Both the position numbers and the translations under genes were made by a program. Source: Corynebacterium coyleae (GTDB lineage: Bacteria; Actinomycetota; Actinomycetes; Mycobacteriales; Mycobacteriaceae). Taken from it: DNA of 64,000 nt. The notes beneath the pieces were generated by a model, which was given only the letters and a program-made list of their open reading frames with translations, ran no database searches and was not told the origin of the DNA. This document shows, piece after piece, positions 24,147 to 34,745 of the stretch. Location: positions 1,054,001 to 1,118,000 of the forward strand of contig NZ_CP047198.1 of assembly GCF_030408635.1 (NCBI RefSeq), given 5' to 3'. The number at the start of each line of letters is the position of its first letter. Positions within the stretch are counted from its first letter, which is position 1.

Positions 24147-24827
24147 TTACTTCACGACCATGACGATGAGGTCACGCGGGCCGTGCACACCCTCGACACG
24201 CACGAGCTCGATGTCGGAGGTAGCGGACGGGCCAGAAATCATCGTGGCCGGGTGCTCCGGGTTGATACGGGCGATCATCTCCGGCACGCCGTAGACCACG
24301 GAGTCTGCACGCACGATGCAGATGTGGCGGTCCGGAACCAGAGACAGTGCACGGCGGCCGCACACGTCGCCAGCCTCCAGCACGATCGAGCCGGTCTGTG
24401 CAGAGGTGACGTGAGAATCCGTCACCACAGCATCGACATCGCCCAGCGCGCGCGGATCCGACGTCACATCATCAGGACGGGCAGTGCCGGAAAAACCGTC
24501 AAACAGCGACGCATCCAAGCCCGGGGCATAGACAACCTCGTTGCACTTGCGGTCGGCAAGCACCTTCAGCAGATCGTCGCGAAGCGTTTCCTCGGTCGTC
24601 TCCACAACGTCAGCCTTGTAGTCCACAAGACGGTCGATGAGGATTTCGCGCAGCTCGTCGCCCTTGATGTCGGACGTGGTGCGGTACTCGCGGACGACCT
24701 CGACATGCTCCGGAACATTAGAGAGCTTGTGAGCGTCGCGGATGCGCTTGAGAATCTCGCGCTTCGCAGCCTCGTTACGGGAGTCGCGGGCGGGGGAGCC
24801 TGCAGCATTACCAGTAGTGGTAGTCAT
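24147..24827 (-). CDS. lutC: lactate utilization protein C
   Basis: A 226-residue LUD-domain protein. The C-terminal half ([20 protein letters not shown], and the [19 protein letters not shown] region) is typical of LutC/YkgG. It is the third subunit of the iron-sulfur L-lactate oxidase complex LutABC, which converts L-lactate to pyruvate. The gene abuts lutB (stop of lutB at 24828) and closes the operon before a hairpin. Confidence 0.93.
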   Translation of the reverse strand: MTTTTGNAAGSPARDSRNEAAKREILKRIRDAHKLSNVPEHVEVVREYRTTSDIKGDELREILIDRLVDYKADVVETTEETLRDDLLKVLADRKCNEVVYAPGLDASLFDGFSGTARPDDVTSDPRALGDVDAVVTDSHVTSAQTGSIVLEAGDVCGRRALSLVPDRHICIVRADSVVYGVPEMIARINPEHPATMISGPSATSDIELVRVEGVHGPRDLIVMVVK

Positions 24828-26378
24828 TTACTTCTCCTCCTCGATCGGCTTGGTGTTGACCTTCTGGCCGTTCGGAATGCCCTGCTCACGTGCCTCGGAC
24901 AGCAGACGCTTCGCCTCGTCCGTCTCCCACCACTGGCGGAAGGACTTCTTCGGCGGCACCGCAACATCGCGGTAGCCAGTCCAGCCGGAGATTGGAGGCG
25001 GCATGGTCTCGATCTTGCCGTTAAAGCCGCCGAGCACACGACCAAGCGCAACCATGCGGACCAGACGGTTCCACACGTTGCTGCGGCCCCACACCTGAGC
25101 CAGCGACGCGAACGCGGCCTGCTCCATGCGGTTCGGCTCGTTCTTCGCCTTCTGGTAGCGCAGCTCCAACAGAATGTCGGTGATCGGAATCTTCACCGGG
25201 CACACCTCGTTGCAGCGACCGCACAGCGACGACGCGTACGGCAGGGAACCGTTCGGGTCGTCGGACGAATCGATACCCGTGAGCTGCGGGGTCAGGATTG
25301 CACCAATCGGGCCCGGGTAGGTGGAGCCGTAGGAGTGGCCGCCGGCACGCTCGTAGACCGGGCAAACGTTCAAACAAGCCGAGCAGCGGATGCACTTGAG
25401 TGCCTCGCGGCCGATCTCGTTAGACATTGCGGCGGTACGACCGTTGTCCAGCAGAACAATGTGGAAGTTCTGCGGGCCGTCGCCCTCGGTCACACCGGAC
25501 CACAGGGAGGTGTACGGGTTCATGCGCTCACCGGTAGAGGAGCGCGGCAGCAGCTGCAGGAACACACCGAGGTCATCGAAGCTCGGCAGGAGCTTCTCAA
25601 TGCCCATCACGGTGATAAGGGTCTCCGGCAGGGTCAGGCACATACGGCCGTTGCCCTCAGACTCGACGATGGAGACGGTGCCGGTATCAGCGCAACCGAA
25701 GTTGGCGCCGGAAATGGCAACCTTTGCCTCCATGAACTGCTGACGCAGGTACTGACGTGCAGCCTCTGCGAGTTCGGCAGGTTCCTGGGTCAGCGTCTCG
25801 TCCGTGTTCGGCATCTTCGCGGCGAAGATGTCGCGGATCTCCGCGCGGTTGCGGTGGATCGCCGGGACGAGAATGTGGGACGGGAAGTCCTCGCCGAGCT
25901 GCACAATCAGCTCTGCAAGGTCAGTTTCCTGAGCGAAGATGCCGGCCTTTTCCAGCTCGTCGTTCAGGGCGATTTCCTGGGTCGCCATGGACTTGATCTT
26001 GACGACCTTGTCCTCACCAGTCTCCTTGATCAGGCCCTGGATGATCTCGTTGGCTTCCTTGGAATCGCGAGCCCAGTGGACATGGCCACCGCGCTTAGTC
26101 ACGTTCTCCTCAAACTGCTCAAGCAGCTCAGGCATACGTGCCGCAACGTCGCGCTTAATGGTGGAGCCTGCCTCGCGCAGCTGCTGCCAGTCATCAAGCT
26201 CGTCGACAACATTCTGACGCTTCACACGAATGGTTGTGGTGGCGTACTGGTAGTTACGGCGCTTGGTGACGTCGTTCAGTTCGTGGTGCGCAGCCTTCTG
26301 GAACTTCTCCTTGCCGCGCAGGTGAGCCGGGCCGTTGGCAAACGGCGGCATCGTGGGTTGGCCGAGTGCAACCTTCAC
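24828..26378 (-). CDS. lutB: lactate utilization iron-sulfur protein B
   Basis: A 516-residue protein with an N-terminal LUD domain and two ferredoxin-like cysteine clusters: CIRCSACLNVC (C329, C332, C335, C339) and CGRCNEVC (C386, C389, C393). These hold [4Fe-4S] clusters that carry electrons from lactate oxidation. A basic C-terminal extension follows. It overlaps the lutA stop by four bases (26375-26378), so the genes are translationally coupled. Confidence 0.95.
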   Translation of the reverse strand: MKVALGQPTMPPFANGPAHLRGKEKFQKAAHHELNDVTKRRNYQYATTTIRVKRQNVVDELDDWQQLREAGSTIKRDVAARMPELLEQFEENVTKRGGHVHWARDSKEANEIIQGLIKETGEDKVVKIKSMATQEIALNDELEKAGIFAQETDLAELIVQLGEDFPSHILVPAIHRNRAEIRDIFAAKMPNTDETLTQEPAELAEAARQYLRQQFMEAKVAISGANFGCADTGTVSIVESEGNGRMCLTLPETLITVMGIEKLLPSFDDLGVFLQLLPRSSTGERMNPYTSLWSGVTEGDGPQNFHIVLLDNGRTAAMSNEIGREALKCIRCSACLNVCPVYERAGGHSYGSTYPGPIGAILTPQLTGIDSSDDPNGSLPYASSLCGRCNEVCPVKIPITDILLELRYQKAKNEPNRMEQAAFASLAQVWGRSNVWNRLVRMVALGRVLGGFNGKIETMPPPISGWTGYRDVAVPPKKSFRQWWETDEAKRLLSEAREQGIPNGQKVNTKPIEEEK

Positions 26379-27160
26379 AGCATCTTCTCCTTCGTGTACG
26401 CCGCAGACGTCGGAGTCAACGGGTGCTCCTTGGTGGAGGCGAGGATCTCAGCCATGTGCACGGCACGAATGCCTTGGTGCTGGCGAGACAGTGCACCACC
26501 AATGTTCATCAAGCAAGAGGAGTCACCAGCGGTGACAAACTCCGCCTGGGTCTCCTTGATGTGGCGGACCTTGTCGGACACCATCGCGGAAGACACCTCA
26601 GGCATCTTCACAGAGAATGTGCCGCCGAAACCGCAGCACTCCTCGGAGTTCGGCAGATCCACAAGCTCAAGGCCCTCAACGTGGCGCAGCAGCTCGGTCG
26701 GACGGTCGCCGACCTTGAGGAAGCGCAGGGAGTGGCAAGAGGAGTGGTAGGTCACGCGGTGCGGGAAGAATGCGCCCACGTCGTAGGTGCCGGCGACATC
26801 AACGATGAATTCGGAGAGATCGTAGGTCTTCTTCGAGGCGATCTTTGCGCCGTCGACAAGCGCCTTGGAGCCGAAACGCTCCGCAAGCTCGACGTGCTGC
26901 TCGCGGACAGCTCCCGCGCAGGAGCCCGAAGGAGCCACAACGTAGTCAATCGACGAGTCTGCAAAGGCATCGACGTACGTCTCAATGATTGGGACGGCTT
27001 GTTCTTTGTAGCCAGTGTTGACGTGCATCTGGCCGCAGCAGGTTTGTTGCTCGGGGAAGACAACCTCATAGCCGAGACGGGAAAGCACAATGGCCGAGGC
27101 CTTATGCGCGTCAGGGAAGAGGGCGTCGCCGATACAAGTAGAAAACAGAGCTACTCGCAT
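26375..27160 (-). CDS. lutA: lactate utilization protein A (CCG domain)
   Basis: A 261-residue (Fe-S)-binding protein with two CCG-type cysteine-rich halves: PEQQTCCGQMHVN in the first and EECCGFGGTFSVK in the second. These ligate an unusual Fe-S cluster in the succinate dehydrogenase C/heterodisulfide reductase class. It is the first gene of lutABC and follows lldP after a hairpin at 27203. Confidence 0.94.
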   Translation of the reverse strand: MRVALFSTCIGDALFPDAHKASAIVLSRLGYEVVFPEQQTCCGQMHVNTGYKEQAVPIIETYVDAFADSSIDYVVAPSGSCAGAVREQHVELAERFGSKALVDGAKIASKKTYDLSEFIVDVAGTYDVGAFFPHRVTYHSSCHSLRFLKVGDRPTELLRHVEGLELVDLPNSEECCGFGGTFSVKMPEVSSAMVSDKVRHIKETQAEFVTAGDSSCLMNIGGALSRQHQGIRAVHMAEILASTKEHPLTPTSAAYTKEKML

Positions 27161-27202
27161 TTCGGGCTCCTATCGTGGGAAATCTCAGGGAAAACGACGA
27201 AA

Positions 27203-27229
27203 CTCCCGAGGTCACTTGGACCTCGGGAG
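27203..27229 (-). terminator. intra-operon hairpin between lldP and lutA
   Basis: Perfect 11-bp stem (ctcccgaggtc / gacctcgggag, loop acttg) without a long T run. It probably reduces rather than stops read-through from lldP, or protects the mRNA 3' end. Confidence 0.65.
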
Positions 27230-27248
27230 CACCGTAAAAGGATGGCAG

Positions 27249-28931
27249 TTACGGAACGACCGGAGCAAGGACCTCTAGAACGTTCGACTGCAGAAAGACT
27301 ATCACGCACACTGCGAGCAAGAAGCCGAAGGACCAGCCCACGACCTTCTTGAAAATCTCGGACTCCTTGCCCTCCATGCTCACCGCGGTAGCGGCAATTG
27401 CGAGGGACTGCGGGGAGATCATCTTGCCCACAACACCACCGGTGGTGTTAGCAGCCAGCATGAGGTCCGGGTTGAGGCCAAGGTTGTTCGCGGCGGTGAC
27501 CTGAAGGTTGGCGAACAGGGCGTTGGCCGAGGTGTCGGAACCAGTCACAGCCACGCCGACCCAGCCAAGCATCGGAGCGAAGAACGCGAATGCCGGGCCG
27601 AGGTTGGCAAAGAACTCACCAATGGTCACGGTCTGACCCGAGTAGTTCATCACGTATGCCAGTGCGAGCACCAGCATGATGGTGACGGCAGACCAGCGCA
27701 TCTTCCATGCGGTGTCCACGAACTCCTTACCAACTTGGCCCCAGGTGAGGCTGTAGCGACCGTTGTCGTTGAACACCATGTAGGCGATGGAGACGATGAT
27801 GGCGGAAATGACCATCAGCGAGCCCGGGTTGTTGATGTAGGCGAATGAGTAGTCGGTGTTGACCGGCTCGCCCGCAGCGTTGAGCAGCTGGCCATCGATG
27901 ACTGGCCACGGGAACGAGATCTTGAACTGCTTGAGCCAGGTCGGAATCGTGGTGCCCAGGTTTGCCAGGCCGAACACGACAACGACGATTGCGTACGGCA
28001 TGAGTGCCATCCAGACGCGGCTGCCGGTGAGCGCTTCAGTGTCGCCATCTTCGTCGGCGTACGGCTCGAGGCCGAGGCGCTCACGCATGGCTTCCACACC
28101 GCGCGGCTGCCAAAAACGCAGCAGCACAAACGCGGCGCCAAGTGCGACGATGCAGGCGATAACGTCAGTGAGCTGGTAGGCGAAGTGGTTGGAGGTCCAC
28201 CACTGGGCGATCGCGAAAGCCAGACCGATGACACCTGCGGCCGGGGCGGTCTCCTTGACGCCACGGAAGCCGTCGATAAGCAGCGCAATGATGAACGGCA
28301 CGAAGAACGCCAGAACCGGGGTCTGGTGGCCGACGATGGCGGCGATGTTCTCGGTCTGCTCCAGCGTACGACCACCCACGTCACCTGCGGTGGTAATCGG
28401 AATGGCGACCGCGCCGAATGCCACCGGAGCGGTGTTCGCAATAAGCACCACGGTGGCGGCCTTCAGTGGCGGGATGCCGAGCGCGAGAATCATCGTCGCG
28501 GTAATAGCAACCGGGGCACCGAAGCCGGCGAGGGCTTCAAGCAGGCCACCGAAGCAGAAAGCGATGAGCATCGCCTGGATGCGAACGTCACCGTTGCCCA
28601 TCTTGTCGAACACAAGACGAAGGTCCTCGAAACGACCAGAGGCGACCGTGATCTGGTAGAACCAGATGGCCGTCAGGATGACGAATACGATGGGGAACAG
28701 GCCGAACAGGCCACCGCGGAACGCGGAAGAGATGGCAAACGCGGTCGGCATATGGAAGCCGAAGATGGCCACGAGAATTGCAACGATAAGTGCAACAAAA
28801 CCCGAGGTGTGAGCGCGAGCTTTCACGCCGAGCAGCATGATGAAGAAGGTTAACAGCGGCAGGGTAGACACCAATGCCGACAGACCAGTGCTGCCACCGA
28901 CTGCGTCGGTGAAGATTTGGAATTGGTCCAT
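27249..28931 (-). CDS. lldP: L-lactate permease
   Basis: A 560-residue membrane protein of the LctP family with about 12-14 hydrophobic segments. Family-typical phrases include GGLLEALAGFGAPVAIT and the C-terminal TSANALFANLQ and NTTGGVVGKMISPQS. It imports L-lactate with protons. As first gene of the unit lldP-lutA-lutB-lutC it couples uptake and oxidation. A LldR-type regulator is not in the window, and no clear operator was found in the 28932-29122 gap. Confidence 0.94.
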   Translation of the reverse strand: MDQFQIFTDAVGGSTGLSALVSTLPLLTFFIMLLGVKARAHTSGFVALIVAILVAIFGFHMPTAFAISSAFRGGLFGLFPIVFVILTAIWFYQITVASGRFEDLRLVFDKMGNGDVRIQAMLIAFCFGGLLEALAGFGAPVAITATMILALGIPPLKAATVVLIANTAPVAFGAVAIPITTAGDVGGRTLEQTENIAAIVGHQTPVLAFFVPFIIALLIDGFRGVKETAPAAGVIGLAFAIAQWWTSNHFAYQLTDVIACIVALGAAFVLLRFWQPRGVEAMRERLGLEPYADEDGDTEALTGSRVWMALMPYAIVVVVFGLANLGTTIPTWLKQFKISFPWPVIDGQLLNAAGEPVNTDYSFAYINNPGSLMVISAIIVSIAYMVFNDNGRYSLTWGQVGKEFVDTAWKMRWSAVTIMLVLALAYVMNYSGQTVTIGEFFANLGPAFAFFAPMLGWVGVAVTGSDTSANALFANLQVTAANNLGLNPDLMLAANTTGGVVGKMISPQSLAIAATAVSMEGKESEIFKKVVGWSFGFLLAVCVIVFLQSNVLEVLAPVVP

Positions 28932-29122
28932 AAAACAGGGCTCTTTCGAGACAGGAACGGAAAAAGAAACGGGTGACCGTGGCCTCGGCGTGCGAGACCC
29001 GATGGGCTAAATATGCCAAACAAGGCAGCGAAGTGAAAAGATTTGCCCCTCAAGGGGGATGTGAATTAGCGCACTTTGCGTATCGACGACCATCCGTATG
29101 CGCCCGTGTCAAAGCCCTCAAT

Positions 29123-29128
29123 TACACT
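29123..29128 (+). promoter_or_regulatory. argS promoter -10 element
   Basis: TACACT, 8 nt before ATG 29137; suggests a leaderless or near-leaderless argS-lysA transcript. Confidence 0.35.
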
Positions 29129-29136
29129 GCATGCCC

Positions 29137-30798
29137 ATGACGCCAGCAGAACTTGCCATCACCGTAAAAGCCGCCGCAGAGCGCGTGCTTGCAGACCATG
29201 ATCTCGACGCCTCTGTTGTCCCCGACACCGTGACTGTGGAGCGCCCGCGAAATCCGGAGCACGGCGACTACGCCACCAACATTGCACTGCAAGTGGCGAA
29301 GAAGGCGGGCACGAACCCGCGCGAACTCGCAGGCTGGCTTGCAGAGGTCTTGGCAGAGGACCCGGCCATCGCCGCCGCTGAGATCGCAGGGCCCGGCTTT
29401 ATTAACCTGCGCCTCGCCGCAGACGCCCAGGGCCAGCTGGTAGCCAAGGTGCTCGAGGAGGGTGCCGCGTTTGGCAACTCCGACATCTACGCCGGCGAGA
29501 AGGTGAACCTGGAATTCGTCTCGGCGAACCCGACCGGCCCGATTCACCTCGGCGGTACCCGCTGGGCTGCGGTGGGTGACTCGCTGGGCCGCGTGCTCGA
29601 AGCCTCTGGTGCGAAGGTGACCCGTGAGTACTACTTCAACGACCATGGCGGCCAGATTGACCGCTTCGCGCGTTCGTTGGTTGCTGCTGCCAAGGGGGAG
29701 CCAACCCCGGAGGATGGTTACGGGGGCGATTATATTCGCGAGATCGCTCAGGCGGTCGTCGAAAAGCAGCCCAATGCTCTCGAAGGCACTGATGCTGAAG
29801 TGCAGGAGACCTTCCGCGCTGCTGGCGTGGAGATGATGTTCGCGCAGATTAAGCAGTCGCTGCACGATTTCGGCGTGGACTTCGACGTGTACTTCCACGA
29901 GAACTCGCTGTTCGAATCGGGTGCGGTGGATAAGGCGATTGCCACCCTGAAGGAAAACGGCAACCTGTATGAGGCTGACAACGCGTGGTGGCTGCGCTCC
30001 TCTGACTTTGGCGACGACAAGGATCGTGTGGTGATCAAGTCCGACGGCGACGCGGCATACATCGCCGGCGACATCGCCTACGTTGCGGACAAGTTCGACC
30101 GCGACCACACACTTGCCATTTATATGTTGGGTGCGGACCACCACGGCTACATCGCACGTCTGAAGGCTGCGGCGCAGGCGCTGGGCTACAACGCGGACGC
30201 CGTCGAAGTGCTCATCGGCCAGATGGTCAACCTAGTGCGCGACGGCCAGGCGGTGAAGATGTCCAAGCGTGCAGGCACCGTGATCACGCTTGAGGATCTT
30301 GTCGACGCCATTGGCGTGGATGGCGCGCGCTACTCGCTGGTGCGCTCCTCTGTGGACTCCTCGCTGGATATCGACCTAGATCTGTGGACGAAGCAGTCCT
30401 CCGACAACCCCGTCTACTACGTCCAGTACGGCCACGCGCGCCTGTGCTCGATTGAGCGCAAGGCGAAGGAAGCCGGCGTGACGCTGCCCGACGTCGCGGA
30501 CATCGACTTGGGCCTGCTGACCCACGAGAAGGAAGGCGACCTGATCCGCACGATCGGTGAGTTCCCTGCAGTCGTGCGCGCCGCCGCGGAGCTGCGCGAG
30601 CCGCACCGCATTGCCCGCTACACCGAAGAGTTGGCCAGCGCCTTCCACAAGTTCTACGACTCCTGCCAGATCCTGCCGAAGGCCGGCGAGGCGCCGGAGC
30701 CGATCCACACGGCACGTCTCGCACTTGCGATGGCGACACGCCAGGTGATTGCAAACGCGCTGGGCCTGATCGGCGTGAGCGCCCCGGAGCGGATGTAA
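29137..30798 (+). CDS. argS: arginyl-tRNA synthetase
   Basis: A 553-residue class I synthetase. The HIGH-like motif is in [15 protein letters not shown] and the KMSKS loop is VKMSKRAGT. The N-terminal Add-1 domain and the C-terminal anticodon-binding domain (DALR type, ending [10 protein letters not shown]) are both present. It charges tRNA-Arg with arginine. ATG 29131 is a near alternative. The stop overlaps the lysA start by one base (TAATG), the classic corynebacterial argS-lysA operon. Confidence 0.95.
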   Translation: MTPAELAITVKAAAERVLADHDLDASVVPDTVTVERPRNPEHGDYATNIALQVAKKAGTNPRELAGWLAEVLAEDPAIAAAEIAGPGFINLRLAADAQGQLVAKVLEEGAAFGNSDIYAGEKVNLEFVSANPTGPIHLGGTRWAAVGDSLGRVLEASGAKVTREYYFNDHGGQIDRFARSLVAAAKGEPTPEDGYGGDYIREIAQAVVEKQPNALEGTDAEVQETFRAAGVEMMFAQIKQSLHDFGVDFDVYFHENSLFESGAVDKAIATLKENGNLYEADNAWWLRSSDFGDDKDRVVIKSDGDAAYIAGDIAYVADKFDRDHTLAIYMLGADHHGYIARLKAAAQALGYNADAVEVLIGQMVNLVRDGQAVKMSKRAGTVITLEDLVDAIGVDGARYSLVRSSVDSSLDIDLDLWTKQSSDNPVYYVQYGHARLCSIERKAKEAGVTLPDVADIDLGLLTHEKEGDLIRTIGEFPAVVRAAAELREPHRIARYTEELASAFHKFYDSCQILPKAGEAPEPIHTARLALAMATRQVIANALGLIGVSAPERM

Positions 30799-32162
30799 TG
30801 ACTGTTTTCGTATCCACCCCGTACAGCACCGACGAGGGCGACTTCAACGAACTGCCCACACACGTTTGGCCGCGAAACGCCAAGCGTGAAGAAGACGGGG
30901 TAGTGACCATCGCTGGTGTGCCACTGCCTGAGATCGTCGCCGAATACGGCAGCCCGGTTGTCGTCGTGGATGAGGACGATTTCCGCTCTCGCTGCCGCGA
31001 CATGGCGGAAGCATTCCGTGCGCCGGAAAATGTGCACTACGCGTCGAAGGCCTTTTTGACCCGACACATTGCACATTGGGTGGATGAGGAAGGTCTTGCC
31101 CTCGATGTGGCGAGTGAAAACGAGCTCCGCATCGCACTTGCAGCCGATTTCCCGCCGGAACGCATCACTGTTCACGGCAACAACAAGTCCGACGAGTTTC
31201 TGCGCCTATGCGTGGATTCGCGCGTGGGGCATGTGGTCATCGACTCTCACCAGGAGTTAGCGCAACTGGAAGCTGTCGCCCGCGAGGCCGGTGTCATCCA
31301 AGATGTGTTCATCCGAGTGAAGCCCGGCGTGGATGCGCACACGCACGAGTTCATTGCGACGAGCCACGAAGACCAGAAGTTCGGCATTTCCCTGGCCACT
31401 GGCGATGCACTTGCTGCGGCCGTGGCAGCAATTGACTCAGATTCGCTGCAGTTGACCGGCCTGCACTGCCACGTCGGCTCCCAGGTCTTCGACGCTGAAG
31501 GCTTCAAACTGGCTGCAGAGCGCGTGCTCGGCCTGTACGCAGAAGTGTGGAAGACCTGCGGTGTCGCGCTTGGCTACCTCGATCTTGGCGGCGGCTACGG
31601 TATTGCCTACATGTCAGGGGAGCAGCCGCTCGACGTCGCGGCTGTTGCGCGCGACCTGCTTGCGTCCGTGCAGGATGTCGCCGACGAGCTCGGCATCGCC
31701 GCGCCGACTGTGGTTGTGGAGCCGGGACGTGCGATTGCTGGTCCTTCTGCGGTGACGGTGTACACCGCGGGTGTGATTAAGGAAGTCGATACCTCGTTCA
31801 CCACATCTCGTCGCTACATCGCGGTCGATGGTGGCATGAGCGACAACATTCGCCCTGCGCTCTACGGGGCGCTTTACGACGCCCGCGTGGTCAACCGCTT
31901 CGTCGACGGTGACAACACCGATACCCGCCTGGTTGGTTCGCACTGTGAATCCGGCGACATTCTCGTAGAGAATGCGAAGTGGCCGAATGATATTTCCTCC
32001 GGCGATCTCATTGCGTTGGCTGCGACTGGCGCGTACTGCTACTCCATGGCCTCGAATTACAACGCGTTTGGACGTCCGGCTGTCGTGTCCGTGCGCGGCG
32101 GACAGATCACCCCGATGGTGCGCCGCGAGACCGTGGAAGACCTGTTGGCCCGCGAATATTAA
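30798..32162 (+). CDS. lysA: diaminopimelate decarboxylase
   Basis: A 454-residue PLP enzyme of the alanine racemase-like fold III. The PLP lysine is in VHYASKAFL. The glycine-rich phosphate-binding loop (DLGGGYGI) and the active-site CESGD segment of the partner subunit are visible. It makes L-lysine from meso-diaminopimelate, the last step of lysine synthesis. Translation is coupled to argS. Confidence 0.96.
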   Translation: MTVFVSTPYSTDEGDFNELPTHVWPRNAKREEDGVVTIAGVPLPEIVAEYGSPVVVVDEDDFRSRCRDMAEAFRAPENVHYASKAFLTRHIAHWVDEEGLALDVASENELRIALAADFPPERITVHGNNKSDEFLRLCVDSRVGHVVIDSHQELAQLEAVAREAGVIQDVFIRVKPGVDAHTHEFIATSHEDQKFGISLATGDALAAAVAAIDSDSLQLTGLHCHVGSQVFDAEGFKLAAERVLGLYAEVWKTCGVALGYLDLGGGYGIAYMSGEQPLDVAAVARDLLASVQDVADELGIAAPTVVVEPGRAIAGPSAVTVYTAGVIKEVDTSFTTSRRYIAVDGGMSDNIRPALYGALYDARVVNRFVDGDNTDTRLVGSHCESGDILVENAKWPNDISSGDLIALAATGAYCYSMASNYNAFGRPAVVSVRGGQITPMVRRETVEDLLAREY

Positions 32163-32245
32163 TTGACCTGAGTGCTTGCTTAAGCGATAGTAGACCAAGC
32201 GGTTCAAACCTGTACTTTGCAGCAACGAAAAGGAGCATCCTGACC

Positions 32246-33598
32246 ATGACAGTTGCCAGCGCTGAAGGCATCAACGGAAATTACCCCGGCAAGGGCATCG
32301 GCACCCCGGTGGGTATTGCCGTGTTGGGCAAGGGCACCGTGGGCACGGAAGTGCTGCGACTGCTCAGCGAATTCTCCTCGAACTTGGAGAATCGCATCGG
32401 TGGCCCGATCGAGGTTCGCGGCGTGGCTGTCTCCGACGTGGACAAGCACAAGGACGCGCCTGAAGTCCAGGGACTTTACTTGACTGCGGATGCGAGCGAA
32501 CTGGTCACACGCGACGACGTAGACATTGTCGTCGAACTTATCGGTGGCATTGACTACCCGCGCCAGCTGGTCCTCGAAGCACTCAACGCTGGAAAGTCGG
32601 TGGTGACGGCAAACAAGGCGCTCGTCGCAGCGCACGGTTCCGAGTTGGCTGATGCTGCGAACGCAGCCGGCGTCGACCTGTACTACGAAGCAGCCGTCGC
32701 TGCCGCGATCCCCGTGGTCGGCATGCTGCGCCGTTCGCTCGCGGGCGACCAGGTGCAGCGCATCTCCGGCATTGTTAACGGCACCACGAACTTCATCCTG
32801 GACGCGATGGCTTCCACCGGCGCGAGCTACGAGGAGGCGCTGGCTGAGGCAACCCGTTTGGGCTACGCCGAGGCTGACCCGACTGCGGACGTCGAAGGCC
32901 ACGACGCGGCCTCCAAGGCAGCGATCCTTGCGTCCATGGGCTTCCACACCCGTGTGACGTTCGACGACGTCCACTGCGAGGGCATCACCAAGATCACCGC
33001 AGACGACATCGCGGCAGCGAAGAAGTCCAACCAGACGATTAAGCTGCTGGCCATCTGTGAGCGTCTCTTGGACGAAAACGGCAACACCACCGGCATTAAC
33101 GCACGTGTGCACCCGACGCTGGTGCCGAACGAGCACCCTCTGGCAACGGTGGACAAGAGCTACAACGCCATCTTCGTCGAGGCAGAAGCAGCCGGCCGCC
33201 TGATGTTCTACGGCAACGGCGCCGGCGGTGCCCCAACCGCTTCCGCCGTGTTGGGCGACCTGGTCGGTGCAGCCCGTAACAAGGTCCACGGTGGCCGTGC
33301 GCCGGCGGAGAACCCGTACGCGGACTACCCGATTGTGGCGTTTGACGATGTGACCACGCGTTACCACATCAACATGACCGTCAACGACCGCGTCGGCGTG
33401 CTCGCAGACCTCACGGCTCGCTTTGCTAAGGCAGGGGTGTCGCTTTCCGCGGTCCGTCAGGAGGAATCTGGCGACGAGGCACACCTGATCGTCGTCACGC
33501 ACGGCGCACGTGAAGCTGCCCTGAACGGCATCGTCGAAGAGCTCACCGGCCACGATGATGTGAAGGCCGTCAACTCCGTCATCCGCCTCGACGCTTAA
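32246..33598 (+). CDS. hom: homoserine dehydrogenase
   Basis: A 450-residue enzyme. The NAD(P)-binding [10 protein letters not shown] motif is at about residue 31, the catalytic domain contains [11 protein letters not shown] and EGHDAASK, and an ACT domain occupies the last 80 residues ([20 protein letters not shown]). It reduces aspartate semialdehyde to homoserine. The ACT domain is where threonine inhibits the corynebacterial enzyme. It is 14 bp from thrB. Confidence 0.96.
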   Translation: MTVASAEGINGNYPGKGIGTPVGIAVLGKGTVGTEVLRLLSEFSSNLENRIGGPIEVRGVAVSDVDKHKDAPEVQGLYLTADASELVTRDDVDIVVELIGGIDYPRQLVLEALNAGKSVVTANKALVAAHGSELADAANAAGVDLYYEAAVAAAIPVVGMLRRSLAGDQVQRISGIVNGTTNFILDAMASTGASYEEALAEATRLGYAEADPTADVEGHDAASKAAILASMGFHTRVTFDDVHCEGITKITADDIAAAKKSNQTIKLLAICERLLDENGNTTGINARVHPTLVPNEHPLATVDKSYNAIFVEAEAAGRLMFYGNGAGGAPTASAVLGDLVGAARNKVHGGRAPAENPYADYPIVAFDDVTTRYHINMTVNDRVGVLADLTARFAKAGVSLSAVRQEESGDEAHLIVVTHGAREAALNGIVEELTGHDDVKAVNSVIRLDA

Positions 33599-33612
33599 AG
33601 GAGCACTCCCTC

Positions 33613-34542
33613 ATGGCAACCGATCTTGAAGTAGGCCTGAAAGCACGAGTGAAGGTTCCGGGCTCCTCGGCGAACCTTGGCCCCGGCTTCGACACCCTCG
33701 GCCTGGCGCTGAGCATCTACGACACGCTCGAGGTAGAAGTCATCGAGTCTGGCCTCGAAGTGGAGATCTTCGGCGAGGGAGCCGACGATCTGCCGCGCGA
33801 TAGCTCGAACCTGATCGTCAAGGCGATCAACTCTGGTCTGATTGCCGCAGATGTGCGGGCGCCGGGTCTGCGCGTGGTGTGCCACAACCAGATCCCGCAG
33901 TCGCGCGGTCTGGGCTCGTCTGCTGCCGCGGCAGCCGCAGGTGTCGTCGCTGCGAATACGCTCGCAGGCTCGCCGCTGGATGAGGACACCGTCGTGCAGC
34001 TCTCGTCCGAGTTTGAGGGCCACCCGGATAACGCGGGTGCATCCGTGCTCGGCGGGGCAGTGGTGTCCTGGACCGACATTCCGGTCGATGGGCGCTCGAA
34101 GCCGTCCTACCGTGCCGTGCGCATTCCTGTCGACGAGTCCATCAAGGCCGTAGCCCTCGTCCCGGACTTCCACGCATCCACCAATGCGGTGCGCAAGGTC
34201 CTGCCGAGCCACGTCACCCACACAGACGCGCGTTTCAACGTCTCGCGTACGGCGGTGATGGTTGCTGCGTTGCAACACCACCCGAACCTGTTGTTCGAGG
34301 GCACCCGCGACCGTCTGCACCAGCCGTACCGCGCCGACGTCCTTCCGGTGACTGCGGAGTGGGTCAACCGCCTGCGCAACCGCGGCTACGCGGCATACCT
34401 GTCTGGCGCAGGTCCGACCGCGCTCGTGCTCATCACCGAGCCCATTGAGCCTGCGCTTCTCGACGACGCCCGCGCCGCCGGCCTCCGCGTCATCGAACTC
34501 GAAGTCGCAGGGCCGGTGACCGCAGAACTGCTGCGCGACTAG
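33613..34542 (+). CDS. thrB: homoserine kinase
   Basis: A 309-residue GHMP kinase. The ATP-binding motif is [16 protein letters not shown], and an N-terminal [12 protein letters not shown] precedes it. It phosphorylates homoserine on the way to threonine. It forms a two-gene operon with hom and is followed by a strong terminator. Confidence 0.96.
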   Translation: MATDLEVGLKARVKVPGSSANLGPGFDTLGLALSIYDTLEVEVIESGLEVEIFGEGADDLPRDSSNLIVKAINSGLIAADVRAPGLRVVCHNQIPQSRGLGSSAAAAAAGVVAANTLAGSPLDEDTVVQLSSEFEGHPDNAGASVLGGAVVSWTDIPVDGRSKPSYRAVRIPVDESIKAVALVPDFHASTNAVRKVLPSHVTHTDARFNVSRTAVMVAALQHHPNLLFEGTRDRLHQPYRADVLPVTAEWVNRLRNRGYAAYLSGAGPTALVLITEPIEPALLDDARAAGLRVIELEVAGPVTAELLRD

Positions 34543-34554
34543 CGCAAATGCTTT

Positions 34555-34596
34555 GATGCCCCGGGGTGCACATGCGTACCCCGGGGCATCGTTTTT
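34555..34596 (+). terminator. rho-independent terminator of hom-thrB
   Basis: gatgccccggggt (34555-34567) pairs with accccggggcatc (34578-34590), followed by gttttt. Confidence 0.9.
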
Positions 34597-34745
34597 GTGC
34601 GGCATTATGACGGGAGCGAAACGCCTCGTGCATCAGGTAGAAACCGTGTAAGTCCCGGGGAGCACGGATCAGCCCGTGCGAGTGTGGTGGGTTTCTTTTA
34701 TTGTCGAACGTGATTCTGCACACATCAAACGAAGGGCGTGTTCGA

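Noticed and set aside
23928-26750. A 940-codon plus-strand open frame opposite the lactate genes
   Set aside because: It is the antisense shadow of lutC, lutB and lutA, which have clear iron-sulfur motifs, coupled starts and a terminator. The translation has no domain-like pattern.
32204-33553. A 449-codon minus-strand frame opposite hom
   Set aside because: Antisense shadow of homoserine dehydrogenase.
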